Positions 44,896 to 54,034 of a stretch of 64,000 nt of DNA are shown piece by piece. Under the pieces are notes generated by a model, which ran no database searches, was not told the origin of the DNA, and was given only the letters and a program-made list of their open reading frames with translations. The DNA is from Dyella_B humi (lineage in GTDB: Bacteria > Pseudomonadota > Gammaproteobacteria > Xanthomonadales > Rhodanobacteraceae). The DNA lies in NCBI RefSeq assembly GCF_044904605.1, contig NZ_JADIKI010000022.1, positions 310,001-374,000 of the forward strand. The letters are read 5' to 3'. The stretch's first letter is position 1. Every line of letters begins with the position of its first letter. Position numbers and translations under genes: made by a program.

Positions 44896-45546
44896 ATGAG
44901 CACACCCCCCGCTGCCATCGAGCAAGCGCAGAAAGCGACGTCGTCAACGCTGCTGATCTGCGAGCACTGCGATACGGTGCACAACCGCCGGCCGCTGGCG
45001 CGCGGTGAGGTCGCCCGTTGCGCGCGTTGCAATGCGGTGCTGGAGCGCCATCAGCGCGTCGGTCTTAACGCGATGTTTGCGCTGGTGGTCACCGTGATGG
45101 TGGTGTTCGTGCAGGCGAACGTGTGGCCGATCATCACACTGGGCCTCAATGGCGAGGAAATTCACGCCACCCTGTGGGGCATCATCATCATGATGTGGAA
45201 GGAGCACTCGCAGGTGGTGTCGGTGCTTGCGGCGGCCACGCTGTTTTTCTTTCCGCTGTGCAAGATGGGGGTTCTGGGCTGGCTGCTGATCTTTGGGCGC
45301 AAAGGGCAGCGGGCCCCCGGCTTCGTGCCGCTGATGGTGGTGCTGCATTACATCGCGCCATGGACGATGAGCGAAGTGTTCGTGCTCGGCATACTGGTGT
45401 CGATCGTCAAGGCGCAGCTGTATTTTGACGTGACGCCCGATATCGGCGCCTTCGCCTATGCAGCGCTGGCGCTGCTGATCACCATCTTTTCGGGTATCGA
45501 CTTGCGTCAGCTGTGGGACAAGCTCCCTGCGGAGCCGGCGTCATGA
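44896..45546 (+). CDS. pqiA: Paraquat-inducible protein A domain protein (first PqiA half)
   Basis: 216 residues: an N-terminal zinc ribbon (CEHCDTVHN ... CARCNAVL) and four membrane helices with the PqiA signature FFFPLCKMGVLGWLL and LVSIVKAQLYFDVTPDIGAFA. E. coli PqiA contains two such halves in one chain; here the halves are separate genes. It is the inner-membrane component of the Pqi lipid-transport system. Its stop overlaps the next start (ATGA). It is divergent from cnoX. Confidence 0.9.
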   Translation: MSTPPAAIEQAQKATSSTLLICEHCDTVHNRRPLARGEVARCARCNAVLERHQRVGLNAMFALVVTVMVVFVQANVWPIITLGLNGEEIHATLWGIIIMMWKEHSQVVSVLAAATLFFFPLCKMGVLGWLLIFGRKGQRAPGFVPLMVVLHYIAPWTMSEVFVLGILVSIVKAQLYFDVTPDIGAFAYAALALLITIFSGIDLRQLWDKLPAEPAS

Positions 45547-46166
45547 GTGCGCTGCCACGCGCACATGAGTTGGGGCTGATCAGTTGCCATGTATGCGGCC
45601 AGGTTTGCCGCGATATGCAGATGGAGGACGCAGCCTGTCCGCGTTGCGGCAGTTCGTTGCATCGGCGCAAGCCTTATAGCTGCGCCCGCACGTGGGCGCT
45701 CCTGATCGCCGCCTTCATTTTTTACATCCCCGCTAACGTGCTACCGATCATGCGCACGGCCAGCCTAGGCGATGTGGACGACAACACTATTCTGAGCGGC
45801 GTGATCGAGCTGTGGGTGAAGGGTTCGCCGGATCTGGCCGTCATCGTGTTCACCGCCAGCATCGTGGTGCCGATGATGAAGTTCCTGGTGATAAGCACGC
45901 TGCTGCTGAGCGCGCATCGCGGTACCAACTGGGCACGCCGCCAGCGCGCAATGCTGTACCGGCTGGTGGAATTCATCGGCTACTGGTCGATGCTGGACGT
46001 CTTTGTCGTGGCGCTGCTTACCGCGCTGGTGCAGTTCGGCTTCTTCAGCCAGGTGGAGCCGTTGCCTGGGGTGGTGTATTTCGGATTGACGGTCATACTT
46101 ACCATACTTGCTTCGCAGAGTTTCGACCCCCGCCTGATATGGGATTGCAAGGAAGAAGATGACTGA
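45543..46166 (+). CDS. pqiA: Paraquat-inducible protein A domain protein (second PqiA half)
   Basis: 207 residues from ATG 45543. Zinc ribbon CHVCGQVCRDM ... CPRCGSSLHRRKP, then four helices with IPANVLPIMRTASLG and VPMMKFLVISTLLL, the second PqiA-type half. The pair with the preceding gene reproduces the two-domain E. coli protein as two polypeptides. It overlaps the start of pqiB by 8 bases. Confidence 0.9.
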   Translation: MSALPRAHELGLISCHVCGQVCRDMQMEDAACPRCGSSLHRRKPYSCARTWALLIAAFIFYIPANVLPIMRTASLGDVDDNTILSGVIELWVKGSPDLAVIVFTASIVVPMMKFLVISTLLLSAHRGTNWARRQRAMLYRLVEFIGYWSMLDVFVVALLTALVQFGFFSQVEPLPGVVYFGLTVILTILASQSFDPRLIWDCKEEDD

Positions 46167-47841
46167 TCAAAACCTACCCAGCTCAGGCGGTGGCTTGCCC
46201 GAACCAGTGGTGCGGCGCAAGCGCGTGAACGCCGCATGGATCTGGCTGGTCCCGGTCGTGGCGGCACTGATCGGCCTGTCGTTGGTGATCAGCGCGTGGC
46301 GGGAGCGGGGGCCTACCATCTCCATCAGTTTTGAAACCGCGCAGGGCCTGGAATCGGGCAAGACGGTGGTGAAGTACAAGGATGTGGTGATCGGCAAGGT
46401 CACCGGTATCCGCCTGAGCGAGGATCACAGCAAGGTGATCGTGAAGGTGGGGCTGGAAAAAAGTGCGTCCGGCATTGCCGTTTCCGATTCACGTTTCTGG
46501 GTGGTTCGCCCGCGCATCGGACTCGGTGGCGTGTCGGGCATCGATACGTTGCTGTCGGGTTCGTTCATTGGTGTGGATGTGGGCAAGTCCCAGCAGACGC
46601 AGAACGATTTCGTCGGCTTGGAAAATCCACCATCGGTACTGCACGACTCGCGTGGCAAAAGTTTCACGCTGCATGCCGGCGACCTGGGTTCGCTGGATAT
46701 CGGCTCGCCGGTGTTTTACCGGCGCCTGCAGGTCGGTCGCGTGGCGTCGTACAAGCTGGATGACGACGGCAAGGGCGTCACCATGCAAATTTTTGTCGAC
46801 AGCCCCTACGACGGTTTCGTCACCACCGAATCGCGCTTCTGGAATGCCAGCGGTGTGGACGTATCGATCAGCGCGGATGGCTTGAAACTCAACACGCAAT
46901 CGCTGGCCACTGTTTTGGCCGGTGGCGTGGCGTTCAACGATGCACCCGGGCCGCATCCAAACGAAAAGCCGGTGCCTGAGAACACAGGCTTTACCTTGTT
47001 CGATACGCAAAGCAACGCGATGGCGCCGCCGGATGGTGAGCCGCGTTATATCGTCATGCGCTTCGATCAGCCGGTGCGTGGTCTGGCGGTGAATTCGCCG
47101 GTGGAATTCCGCGGCATCAACTTTGGCCATGTCGTGTCCATCCGCATGGATTACGACGAGAAGACCAACAAGTTCCCGATCTACGTGGGTGCATTGATCT
47201 ATCCCGAACGCCTGGGTCGTGCGAATGCCAAGCTGGCTGAGATTGCCAGGTCCAAGGGTGATGAGGATATGTCGAAGGTCGTCACCTCGCTGGTTGCACA
47301 AGGCCTGCGCGCGCAGGCCAAGGTGGGCAACCTGCTCACCGGCCAGCTGTTCATTTCGCTGGATATCGAGCCGAAGGCGCCCAAGGCGGTGGACTACGAT
47401 CCGAACGCGCGTCCGCTGCAAATCCCCACCATCCCCGGCAGCTTCGACAAGCTGCAGGAGCAGATGGCGGAAATCGTCGACAAGGTCAACAAGATTCCGT
47501 TCGACGCGATCGGCAACAACCTCAATCACACGCTGGCCGATCTCGACGGCACGATCAAGCAACTCAACGGTGACGTGCTGCCGGCGTTCAAGAACACACT
47601 CAACGGTGCCAACCAGACACTGGGCACGGCCAACAACGCGCTCGCCGCCGATTCGCCGCTGCAGCAGAACCTGAGCGGCACCTTGCAGGAGTTGCAGCGC
47701 ATGGCACGCTCGTTGCGCACGCTCACCGATTATTTGAACGCCCAGCCCAGCGCGCTGATCCGTGGACGCGCCAAGGATGCGCCGCCGCCCGAGAGCAACG
47801 GCTCGTCCACCGCCCAGCCGCAGCAAGGGAGCAAGCCATGA
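46159..47841 (+). CDS. pqiB: PqiB, MCE-domain tunnel protein
   Basis: 560 residues: an N-terminal membrane helix (about 24-42), then three MCE repeats beginning near 50 (ISISFETAQGLESGKTVVKYKDV), 160 (FTLHAGDLGSLDIGSPVFYRR) and 295 (IVMRFDQPVRGLAVNSPVEF), and a C-terminal coiled-coil needle (about 430-530, LNGDVLPAFKNTLNGANQTLG). Three MCE domains plus needle is the PqiB form. It should span the periplasm and conduct lipids between membranes, with PqiA below and PqiC above. Confidence 0.94.
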   Translation: MTDQNLPSSGGGLPEPVVRRKRVNAAWIWLVPVVAALIGLSLVISAWRERGPTISISFETAQGLESGKTVVKYKDVVIGKVTGIRLSEDHSKVIVKVGLEKSASGIAVSDSRFWVVRPRIGLGGVSGIDTLLSGSFIGVDVGKSQQTQNDFVGLENPPSVLHDSRGKSFTLHAGDLGSLDIGSPVFYRRLQVGRVASYKLDDDGKGVTMQIFVDSPYDGFVTTESRFWNASGVDVSISADGLKLNTQSLATVLAGGVAFNDAPGPHPNEKPVPENTGFTLFDTQSNAMAPPDGEPRYIVMRFDQPVRGLAVNSPVEFRGINFGHVVSIRMDYDEKTNKFPIYVGALIYPERLGRANAKLAEIARSKGDEDMSKVVTSLVAQGLRAQAKVGNLLTGQLFISLDIEPKAPKAVDYDPNARPLQIPTIPGSFDKLQEQMAEIVDKVNKIPFDAIGNNLNHTLADLDGTIKQLNGDVLPAFKNTLNGANQTLGTANNALAADSPLQQNLSGTLQELQRMARSLRTLTDYLNAQPSALIRGRAKDAPPPESNGSSTAQPQQGSKP

Positions 47842-48449
47842 TTCGTATGCGATACCTGATGGCGGCGCTGGGTACGGTAGCACTTGCAGCTTGTGCCTCG
47901 GCGCCCATGCATTACTACACGCTCATTCCGGCGTCCGATAACGGTACGCCGGCCGCCGCGTTGCCGGCACATTTTCAATTTGAACTGATGCCGGTCGGCG
48001 TCCCCGCACAAAACGACGTACCGCAACTGGTAGTGCGTCAGGGTGGGCAGGCCGTCACCTTGCTCAACGGCGAACGCTGGGCCGCTCCCTTGGCGGATGA
48101 AGTGCGCGGTGCCCTGTCGGTCGACCTCTCACAGCGCACTGGTGCGCAGGACATCAGCGGCGGCGTGGCCGTCAACGGCAAGCCGGTGCTGCGCATCAAG
48201 GTTGACCTGCGCCGCTTCGATTCCGCGCCTGGCAGCTATGCGCTGATCGACGCCACCTGGACAGTGCGCGAACTGCGCAGCCAGGCCGTGCTCACCTGCA
48301 GCAGCCACATCAGCGAAAGCGTGGGCCAGGGCTACGCCGGTCTGGTTGCCGGTCACCAGCAGGCGCTGTCGACGCTGGCTGGCCAGATCGCCAGCGTGGC
48401 GCCGGCCATGGCGGCGGGGAGTGTGCCGTCGACTTGTCCGTCTCCATAG
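47838..48449 (+). CDS. pqiC: PqiC lipoprotein (ABC-type transport auxiliary)
   Basis: 203 residues with a lipobox LAAC close to the start (ALGTVALAAC), followed by YYTLIPASDN, typical of the PqiC/YmbA lipoproteins. It should sit in the outer membrane as the receiving end of the PqiB needle. The ATG overlaps the pqiB stop by four bases; this closes the operon, which is followed by a paired hairpin repeat. Confidence 0.9.
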   Translation: MIRMRYLMAALGTVALAACASAPMHYYTLIPASDNGTPAAALPAHFQFELMPVGVPAQNDVPQLVVRQGGQAVTLLNGERWAAPLADEVRGALSVDLSQRTGAQDISGGVAVNGKPVLRIKVDLRRFDSAPGSYALIDATWTVRELRSQAVLTCSSHISESVGQGYAGLVAGHQQALSTLAGQIASVAPAMAAGSVPSTCPSP

Positions 48450-48472
48450 TGCCTCCGCGCCTCGCTTTTCGT

Positions 48473-48624
48473 CCCCTCTCCCCTCCGGGGAGAGGGCTAG
48501 GGTGAGGGGCAAGGCTTGCGGGAAATGGTGTCTGTGCGGGTGATCACTTTTGTTTTTGTGTCTTGATGAAGATCAAGCGAGGCTGTCCCCTCACCCCAGC
48601 CCTCTCCCCAGAGGGGAGAGGGGG
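48473..48624. repeat. Inverted pair of family 2 repeats between pqiC and leuS
   Basis: Left unit 48473-48510 (CCCCTCTCCCC/GGGGAGAGGG then TAGGGTGAGGGG), right unit 48587-48624 in inverse (CCCCTCACCCCA then CCTCTCCCC/GGGGAGAGGGGG). About 75 bp separates them. Confidence 0.88.
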
Positions 48625-48731
48625 TTAAATCCGATCCAAGCGAAGAGGCATTTCTGCTAGTCTGCCGGGTCCCACGCAGCGCACGGGCGATGGACGCCCG
48701 CGCTACCGAATACGCATAACGGCGCCGGATC

Positions 48732-51365
48732 ATGCAGGACAATCAAGACCAGGGTTCCCCTAACGACTACAGCCCGCAGGCGGTGGAATCCGCCGCGCAG
48801 CAGTATTGGAACGCGCAGCGCGCGTACGAAGTGAAGGAGGATCCCTCCCGCCCGAAGTTCTATTGCTTGGCGATGCTGCCGTACCCCTCCGGCGCGCTGC
48901 ACATGGGCCACGTGCGCAACTACACCATCGGCGATGTCATCAGCCGCTACCAGCGCATGAACGGCAAGAACGTGTTGCAGCCGATGGGCTGGGACGCGTT
49001 CGGCCTGCCGGCGGAAAACGCCGCGATCAAGAACAACACCGCGCCAGCCAAGTGGACGTACAAGAACATCGACCACATGCGCGAGCAGCTCAAGTCGCTG
49101 GGCTATGCCATCGACTGGTCGCGCGAGTTCGCCACCTGCATGCCGGACTACTACCGCTGGGAACAGGTGATGTTCACCCGGCTGATGAAGAAAGGCCTGG
49201 CCTACCGCAAGAACGCGGTGGTGAACTGGGATCCGGTTGACCAGACTGTGTTAGCCAACGAGCAGGTGATCGACGGCCGCGGCTGGCGCTCCGGTGCATT
49301 GGTGGAAAAGCGCGAGATTCCGCAGTGGTTCCTCAAGATCACCGATTACGCGCAGGAACTGCTCGACGGCCTGGACACGCTGCCCGGCTGGCCTGATGCC
49401 GTGAAGACCATGCAGCGCAACTGGATCGGCCGCAGCGAAGGCGTGGACATCCACTTCGCGGTGGAAGGCGAGGTCGAGCCGCTGACGGTGTTCACCACGC
49501 GTCCGGACACCTTGATGGGCGTCACCTTCGTGTCCATCGCGGGTGAGCATCCGTTGGCGCAGAAAGCGGCCGCGAACCATCCGCAACTGGCCGCGTTCCT
49601 GGAGGAACTGCGTCACGGTGGCGTCTCCGAAGCCGAACTGGAAACGCAGGAAAAAAGCGGCATGGCCACCGGCCTGTTCGCCATTCACCCGATCAGTGGC
49701 GAAAAAGTGCCGGTGTGGGTAGCCAACTTCGTGCTGATGGGCTACGGCACGGGCGCGGTGATGGCGGTGCCCGGCCACGACGAGCGCGATTTCGAATTCG
49801 CGCACAAATACAACTTGCCGATCAAGCAAGTGATCGCCGTGAGCGGCGACGATGCCGCGTACGACGCGCAGCATTGGAAAGAGTGGTACTCGGATAAAAC
49901 GCGCGCTGACATGCGCGTAGTCAACTCTGGCGACATGGATGGCAAGAATTACCGTGGCGCCTTCGACTTCATCGCCAGCAAACTGGAAACGGCCGGCAAG
50001 GGGCATCGCCGCGTCAACTGGCGCCTGCGTGATTGGGGTGTGAGTCGCCAGCGGTATTGGGGCTGCCCGATTCCGGTGATCTATTGCCAGCACTGCGGCG
50101 CGCTGCCGGTGCCGGAAGAGCAACTACCGGTGGTGCTGCCGGAAGACGTTGCCTTCTCGGGCGTGCAATCGCCGATCAAGGCCGATCCCGCGTGGCGCAA
50201 GACCACTTGCCCGCAATGCGGCGGCGCAGCCGAACGCGAAACCGACACCTTCGATACCTTCATGGAATCGAGCTGGTACTACGCGCGCTACACCAGCCCC
50301 GGCGCGAACGGCCTGGTGGACGAGCGCGCCAACTACTGGCTGCCGGTGGACCAGTACATCGGCGGCATCGAGCACGCGATCCTGCATCTGTTGTACTTCC
50401 GCTTCTATCACAAGCTGATGCGCGACGCAGGACTGGTGCAGTCGAACGAACCGGCCACCAACCTGCTGTGCCAGGGCATGGTGATCGCCGAAACGTTCTA
50501 TCGCGACAACGCGGACGGCTCGAAGGATTGGATCAATCCCGCCGACGTGGAAATCCGTCGCGACGACAAGGCGCATGTGATCGGCGCGGTACTGAAAGCC
50601 GACGGCGAGCCGGTGCATATCGGCGGCACCGAGAAAATGTCCAAGTCCAAGAACAACGGCGTGGATCCGCAGGCGATGGTGGAGAAGTTCGGTGCAGATA
50701 CCGTGCGCCTGTTCTCCATGTTTGCCGCACCGCCCGAGCAGTCGCTGGAATGGAACGAAGCCGGCGTGGAAGGCATGGCGCGCTTCCTGCGCCGCTTCTG
50801 GCGCGAAGTGCTTACGCACGTCGGCCAGCCGGACCATCCGGAAGTCGATCCGTCCAAGCTCGACAGCGGCCAGAAGGCGCTGCGCCGCCAGCTGCACGAA
50901 ACCATCCAGAAGGTGAGCGACGACTTCGGCCGCCGCCATGCCTTCAACACCGCCATCGCTGCCCTGATGGAACTGCTCAACGCGCTCGGCAAATTCACCG
51001 ACCAGAGTGATCAGGGCCGTGCCTTGCGCCACGAAGCGCTGGAAACCATGGTGCTGCTGCTCAATCCGGTGGTGCCGCACGTCAGTCATACGCTATGGCA
51101 GGCGCTGGGCCACCCGCTGGCCGTGCTGGACGACCAGCCGTGGCCGAAGGTGGATCCGGACGCGCTGGTGCGCGATACGCTCACCCTGGCCGTTCAGGTG
51201 AACGGCAAGCTGCGCGGTACCATCGACATCGCCGCCAACGCCTCCAAGGAGGAAGCCGAGGCGCTGGCGCGTGCGCAACCCAATGTGGCAGCCTTCCTGG
51301 AAGGGCAGACTGTGCGCAAGGTCATCGTGGTGCCCGGCAAGATCGTCAACATCGTCGCAGGATGA
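48732..51365 (+). CDS. leuS: Leucyl-tRNA synthetase
   Basis: 877 residues, of usual bacterial length. Class I signatures: HMGH (57-60, in LHMGHVRNYTIGD) and KMSKSKNNG (about 635-643). The CP1 editing domain is present (FTTRPDTLMGVTF, the threonine-rich editing site, and GTGAVMAVPGHDERD). It attaches leucine to tRNA-Leu. It heads the leuS-lptE-holA order and sits 108 bp after a repeat pair. Confidence 0.98.
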   Translation: MQDNQDQGSPNDYSPQAVESAAQQYWNAQRAYEVKEDPSRPKFYCLAMLPYPSGALHMGHVRNYTIGDVISRYQRMNGKNVLQPMGWDAFGLPAENAAIKNNTAPAKWTYKNIDHMREQLKSLGYAIDWSREFATCMPDYYRWEQVMFTRLMKKGLAYRKNAVVNWDPVDQTVLANEQVIDGRGWRSGALVEKREIPQWFLKITDYAQELLDGLDTLPGWPDAVKTMQRNWIGRSEGVDIHFAVEGEVEPLTVFTTRPDTLMGVTFVSIAGEHPLAQKAAANHPQLAAFLEELRHGGVSEAELETQEKSGMATGLFAIHPISGEKVPVWVANFVLMGYGTGAVMAVPGHDERDFEFAHKYNLPIKQVIAVSGDDAAYDAQHWKEWYSDKTRADMRVVNSGDMDGKNYRGAFDFIASKLETAGKGHRRVNWRLRDWGVSRQRYWGCPIPVIYCQHCGALPVPEEQLPVVLPEDVAFSGVQSPIKADPAWRKTTCPQCGGAAERETDTFDTFMESSWYYARYTSPGANGLVDERANYWLPVDQYIGGIEHAILHLLYFRFYHKLMRDAGLVQSNEPATNLLCQGMVIAETFYRDNADGSKDWINPADVEIRRDDKAHVIGAVLKADGEPVHIGGTEKMSKSKNNGVDPQAMVEKFGADTVRLFSMFAAPPEQSLEWNEAGVEGMARFLRRFWREVLTHVGQPDHPEVDPSKLDSGQKALRRQLHETIQKVSDDFGRRHAFNTAIAALMELLNALGKFTDQSDQGRALRHEALETMVLLLNPVVPHVSHTLWQALGHPLAVLDDQPWPKVDPDALVRDTLTLAVQVNGKLRGTIDIAANASKEEAEALARAQPNVAAFLEGQTVRKVIVVPGKIVNIVAG

Positions 51366-51369
51366 CTTC

Positions 51370-51963
51370 ATGAATCACCGCATGCTGAAACTGATCGCGC
51401 TGCTGCCCATGCTCGCCCTGGCGGCATGCGGTTTCCACCTGCGCGGAAGCGCGGCCATGCCCGAGGGCATGCAGCGCGTGCACCTCACGGTCGGTGGCGG
51501 CGGCGATTTCCAGCGCAAACTCGCGCGCGCCTTGCTCGCTTCCAACGTGGCGCTGGAAGACAAGAGCGGCCCCGGTATTGCCGAGCTGCACGTGCCGGCG
51601 CAGAACTTCACCGTGCAATCGCTGACGATCAACGGCGCCGCGCAGGTGACCGAATTCGCGGTGCGCTTCCACGTCGTATTCAACGCCACTGACTCCGATG
51701 GCAAGGTGATCGCGCCGCAGCAGACCTTCGATCTGCAGCGCGAATACAGCTACGACGCCAGCCAGCCGGTGGGCACGCAATCGCAGATGGAGCAGATCCA
51801 AGGCAGCCTGATCGACGACGCCGTGCAAGCCGTGCTGTTCCGACTGCAGGCCGTGGCGAAGAACGGCGAGACAGCTGCCGCGAAAGCTGTCGGCCCCATG
51901 CCGGCCAACGCGAGCACCACGCAGCAACCGCCGCAATACACGCCGTCGCCGATCGGTGATTAA
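51370..51963 (+). CDS. lptE: LPS-assembly lipoprotein LptE
   Basis: 197 residues from ATG 51370, four bases after the leuS stop. Signal peptide with lipobox LAAC (C20) followed by GFHLRGSAAMP, the LptE signature, and a two-layer alpha/beta body. LptE plugs the LptD barrel in the outer membrane for lipopolysaccharide export. The Pro/Gln/Thr-rich tail is a low-complexity extension. Confidence 0.93.
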   Translation: MNHRMLKLIALLPMLALAACGFHLRGSAAMPEGMQRVHLTVGGGGDFQRKLARALLASNVALEDKSGPGIAELHVPAQNFTVQSLTINGAAQVTEFAVRFHVVFNATDSDGKVIAPQQTFDLQREYSYDASQPVGTQSQMEQIQGSLIDDAVQAVLFRLQAVAKNGETAAAKAVGPMPANASTTQQPPQYTPSPIGD

Positions 51964-51978
51964 GCAGGCATTGAAACG

Positions 51979-52989
51979 ATGCCGCTCAATCACGCTCAAT
52001 GGCAGAAGGCACTGGCCGCCGATAGCCTGAAGCCCGTCTATCTGCTGGCCGGCGAAGAACTGCTGGTGCTGGAAGCCGCCGACGCCTTGCGCGCGCAGGC
52101 GCGCAAGCTGGGTTACAGCGAGCGTCAGGTGCTGGACGTAGGCGCGCATTTCGACTGGGACGAACTGGCACGTTCTGCGGCAGGCATGTCGTTGTTCGCC
52201 ACGCGCCGCCTGCTCGACCTGCGCTTGCCCACCGGGCGCCCCGGTGTTGAAGGCGCCAAGGCGATCACCGAGTTCTGCGCCAATCCGCCGCCAGACGTGA
52301 GCCTGCTGATCACCGCGGTGGAATGGAGCAGTAAGCACGACGGCGCGTGGACCAAGCAGGTCGACAGTGCCGGCTGCGTGGTGATCTTCAACGCGCCACG
52401 ACCGAACGAATGGGAAGCCTGGATCGGCGCGCGCCTGGCTTCACGCGGACTGACCGCGACATCCGATGCCGCCGCATTGCTGGCCGAGCGCGTGGAAGGC
52501 AATCTGCTCGCCGCCGCGCAGGAAATCGACAAGCTCGCGGTGCTGCATGGGCAGGGCAAGATCGATGCCGCCGAGATGGAACAGCTCGTCGCCGACAGCG
52601 CCCGCTACGATGCCTTCAAACTTACCGACGCCGCGCTGGGCGGCGACGGTGCACGCGCACTGCGCATACTTGACGGTCTGCGCGCGGAGGGCGATGAGCT
52701 CATTGCATTGATGGGGTGGCTGGTCAATCAATTACAGCTTGCCTTGCGCCTGGCCAATGCGCACGACTTCGGCGCGCAGGCGCGCGCGGAACGGCTGTGG
52801 CCTGCGCGCGAGCAATTGTTTCGCAAGGCGCTGCGCCGTGCGCCGCGCGAACACTGGATGCAATGCCTGGCGCGTGCCGCGCGAATCGATCGCATCGCTA
52901 AGGGGCGCGAAAGTGGCGACGCGTGGTTGGAAGCACAACGGTTGATTGCCGCGATAGCGGAGCCGAGGGCGGCGCAGGCGTTGGTATGA
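51979..52989 (+). CDS. holA: DNA polymerase III delta subunit
   Basis: 336 residues. Delta-subunit motifs include PVYLLAGEELLVLEAADALR, SLFATRRLLDLRLPTGRPG, PRPNEWEAWI and LTDAALGGDGARALRILDGLRAEGDELIALMGWL. It opens the beta clamp as part of the clamp loader. It begins 15 bases after lptE and forms the third gene of the leuS operon. Confidence 0.94.
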   Translation: MPLNHAQWQKALAADSLKPVYLLAGEELLVLEAADALRAQARKLGYSERQVLDVGAHFDWDELARSAAGMSLFATRRLLDLRLPTGRPGVEGAKAITEFCANPPPDVSLLITAVEWSSKHDGAWTKQVDSAGCVVIFNAPRPNEWEAWIGARLASRGLTATSDAAALLAERVEGNLLAAAQEIDKLAVLHGQGKIDAAEMEQLVADSARYDAFKLTDAALGGDGARALRILDGLRAEGDELIALMGWLVNQLQLALRLANAHDFGAQARAERLWPAREQLFRKALRRAPREHWMQCLARAARIDRIAKGRESGDAWLEAQRLIAAIAEPRAAQALV

Positions 52990-53068
52990 GAGAGCGTTTG
53001 ATGCTTTCCTGTATGCCTTTTCTTGACACGGACTACATGCCTTTCCGGGATGTGTGGTCTCGTATGGT

Positions 53069-53148
53069 CGTCATTCCCGCGAAAGCGGGAATCCATGTTG
53101 CTCTTGGGCGAAAAGCAAAGATGGATCCCCGCTTTCGCGGGAATGACG
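53069..53148. repeat. REP/BIME-like inverted repeat, family 1, copy F (short interior)
   Basis: 28-base arms at 53069-53096 and 53121-53148 with one mismatch, interior 24 bases. The core is TTCCCGCGAAAGCGGGAA. It lies between holA and nadD. Confidence 0.92.
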
Positions 53149-53221
53149 ACCAGGAAAGATGGTTGCTAGCCGGATATTTGCGCCTTGAGAAAATCGGGCT
53201 TAGCAAACAAGGAATGTTTCA

Positions 53222-53866
53222 ATGAAACCGCTAGCCCTCTTCGGTGGCACCTTCGACCCGGTCCACATCGGTCATCTCAGCGTGGCATGGGAAGCCTCCG
53301 AACTGCTGGACGCCGAAGTGAGGCTGATGCCCGCCAACGTGCCGCCGCATCGCTCGTCGCCCACGGCCACCGCGACGCAACGCGTGGACATGCTGCGTGC
53401 GGCGCTGCGCGGACAATCGCGCCTTGCGCTCGACACGCGCGAACTCGAACGCAGCGGCCCTTCCTACACCGTCGACACGCTACAAGAATTGCGCCGCGAA
53501 TGCGGTGAGCGGCCGCTGGTGTTGCTGCTCGGCGCGGATGCCTTCGCCGGCCTGCGTAGCTGGCATCGCTGGCGCGAATTGTTCGATGTCACGCATATCG
53601 GTGTGATCAACCGGCCAGGCATCGAGACATGCATCCCGGTAGAGCTGGAACGCGCTGTGGCTGCACGGCGCACCGATGATCCTGCGGTTATTCGCGCGCA
53701 AGCGGCGGGCAAGATGATCGAGCTCGCAGTGACGCCGCTGGAGGTTTCCGCCACGCACATTCGCGAATTGCTGGCGACGGGGCGCGATCCGCGCTACCTG
53801 CTGCCGGCAGGGTTGTTTGATGATCCGGCGTTGTTGGCGCCGTATCGTGCAATGCCGTTATCGTGA
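53222..53866 (+). CDS. nadD: Nicotinate-nucleotide adenylyltransferase
   Basis: 214 residues. The nucleotidyltransferase signature GGTFDPVHIGHL (9-20) is complete, and the C-terminal VSATHIRELLATG motif (ISSTxIR type) is present. It forms NaAD from nicotinate mononucleotide and ATP. Normally nadD is followed by rsfS; here a repeat pair and a block of about 6.3 kb intervene. Confidence 0.96.
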   Translation: MKPLALFGGTFDPVHIGHLSVAWEASELLDAEVRLMPANVPPHRSSPTATATQRVDMLRAALRGQSRLALDTRELERSGPSYTVDTLQELRRECGERPLVLLLGADAFAGLRSWHRWRELFDVTHIGVINRPGIETCIPVELERAVAARRTDDPAVIRAQAAGKMIELAVTPLEVSATHIRELLATGRDPRYLLPAGLFDDPALLAPYRAMPLS

Positions 53867-53880
53867 TGTATATGGTGAAT

Positions 53881-54017
53881 CCTTCTCCCTTCGGGAGAAG
53901 GTGCCCGAAGGGCAGATGAGGGTACGAACGAAGCGCATGTTAGACATGTTGCGCAAGTTTTTAATGACGCGCTCCGTTCGCACCCTCACCCCAACCCCTC
54001 TCCCAGAGGGAGAGGGG
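53881..54017. repeat. Inverted pair of family 2 repeats after nadD
   Basis: Left unit from 53881 (CCTTCTCCC TTC GGGAGAAGG and on to GATGAGGGT at 53924); right unit 53982-54017 (ACCCTCACCCCAACCCCTC ... GAGAGGGG). It lies at the junction where the nadD-rsfS order is interrupted. Confidence 0.82.
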
Positions 54018-54034
54018 CTACGTATCGACAAGCA

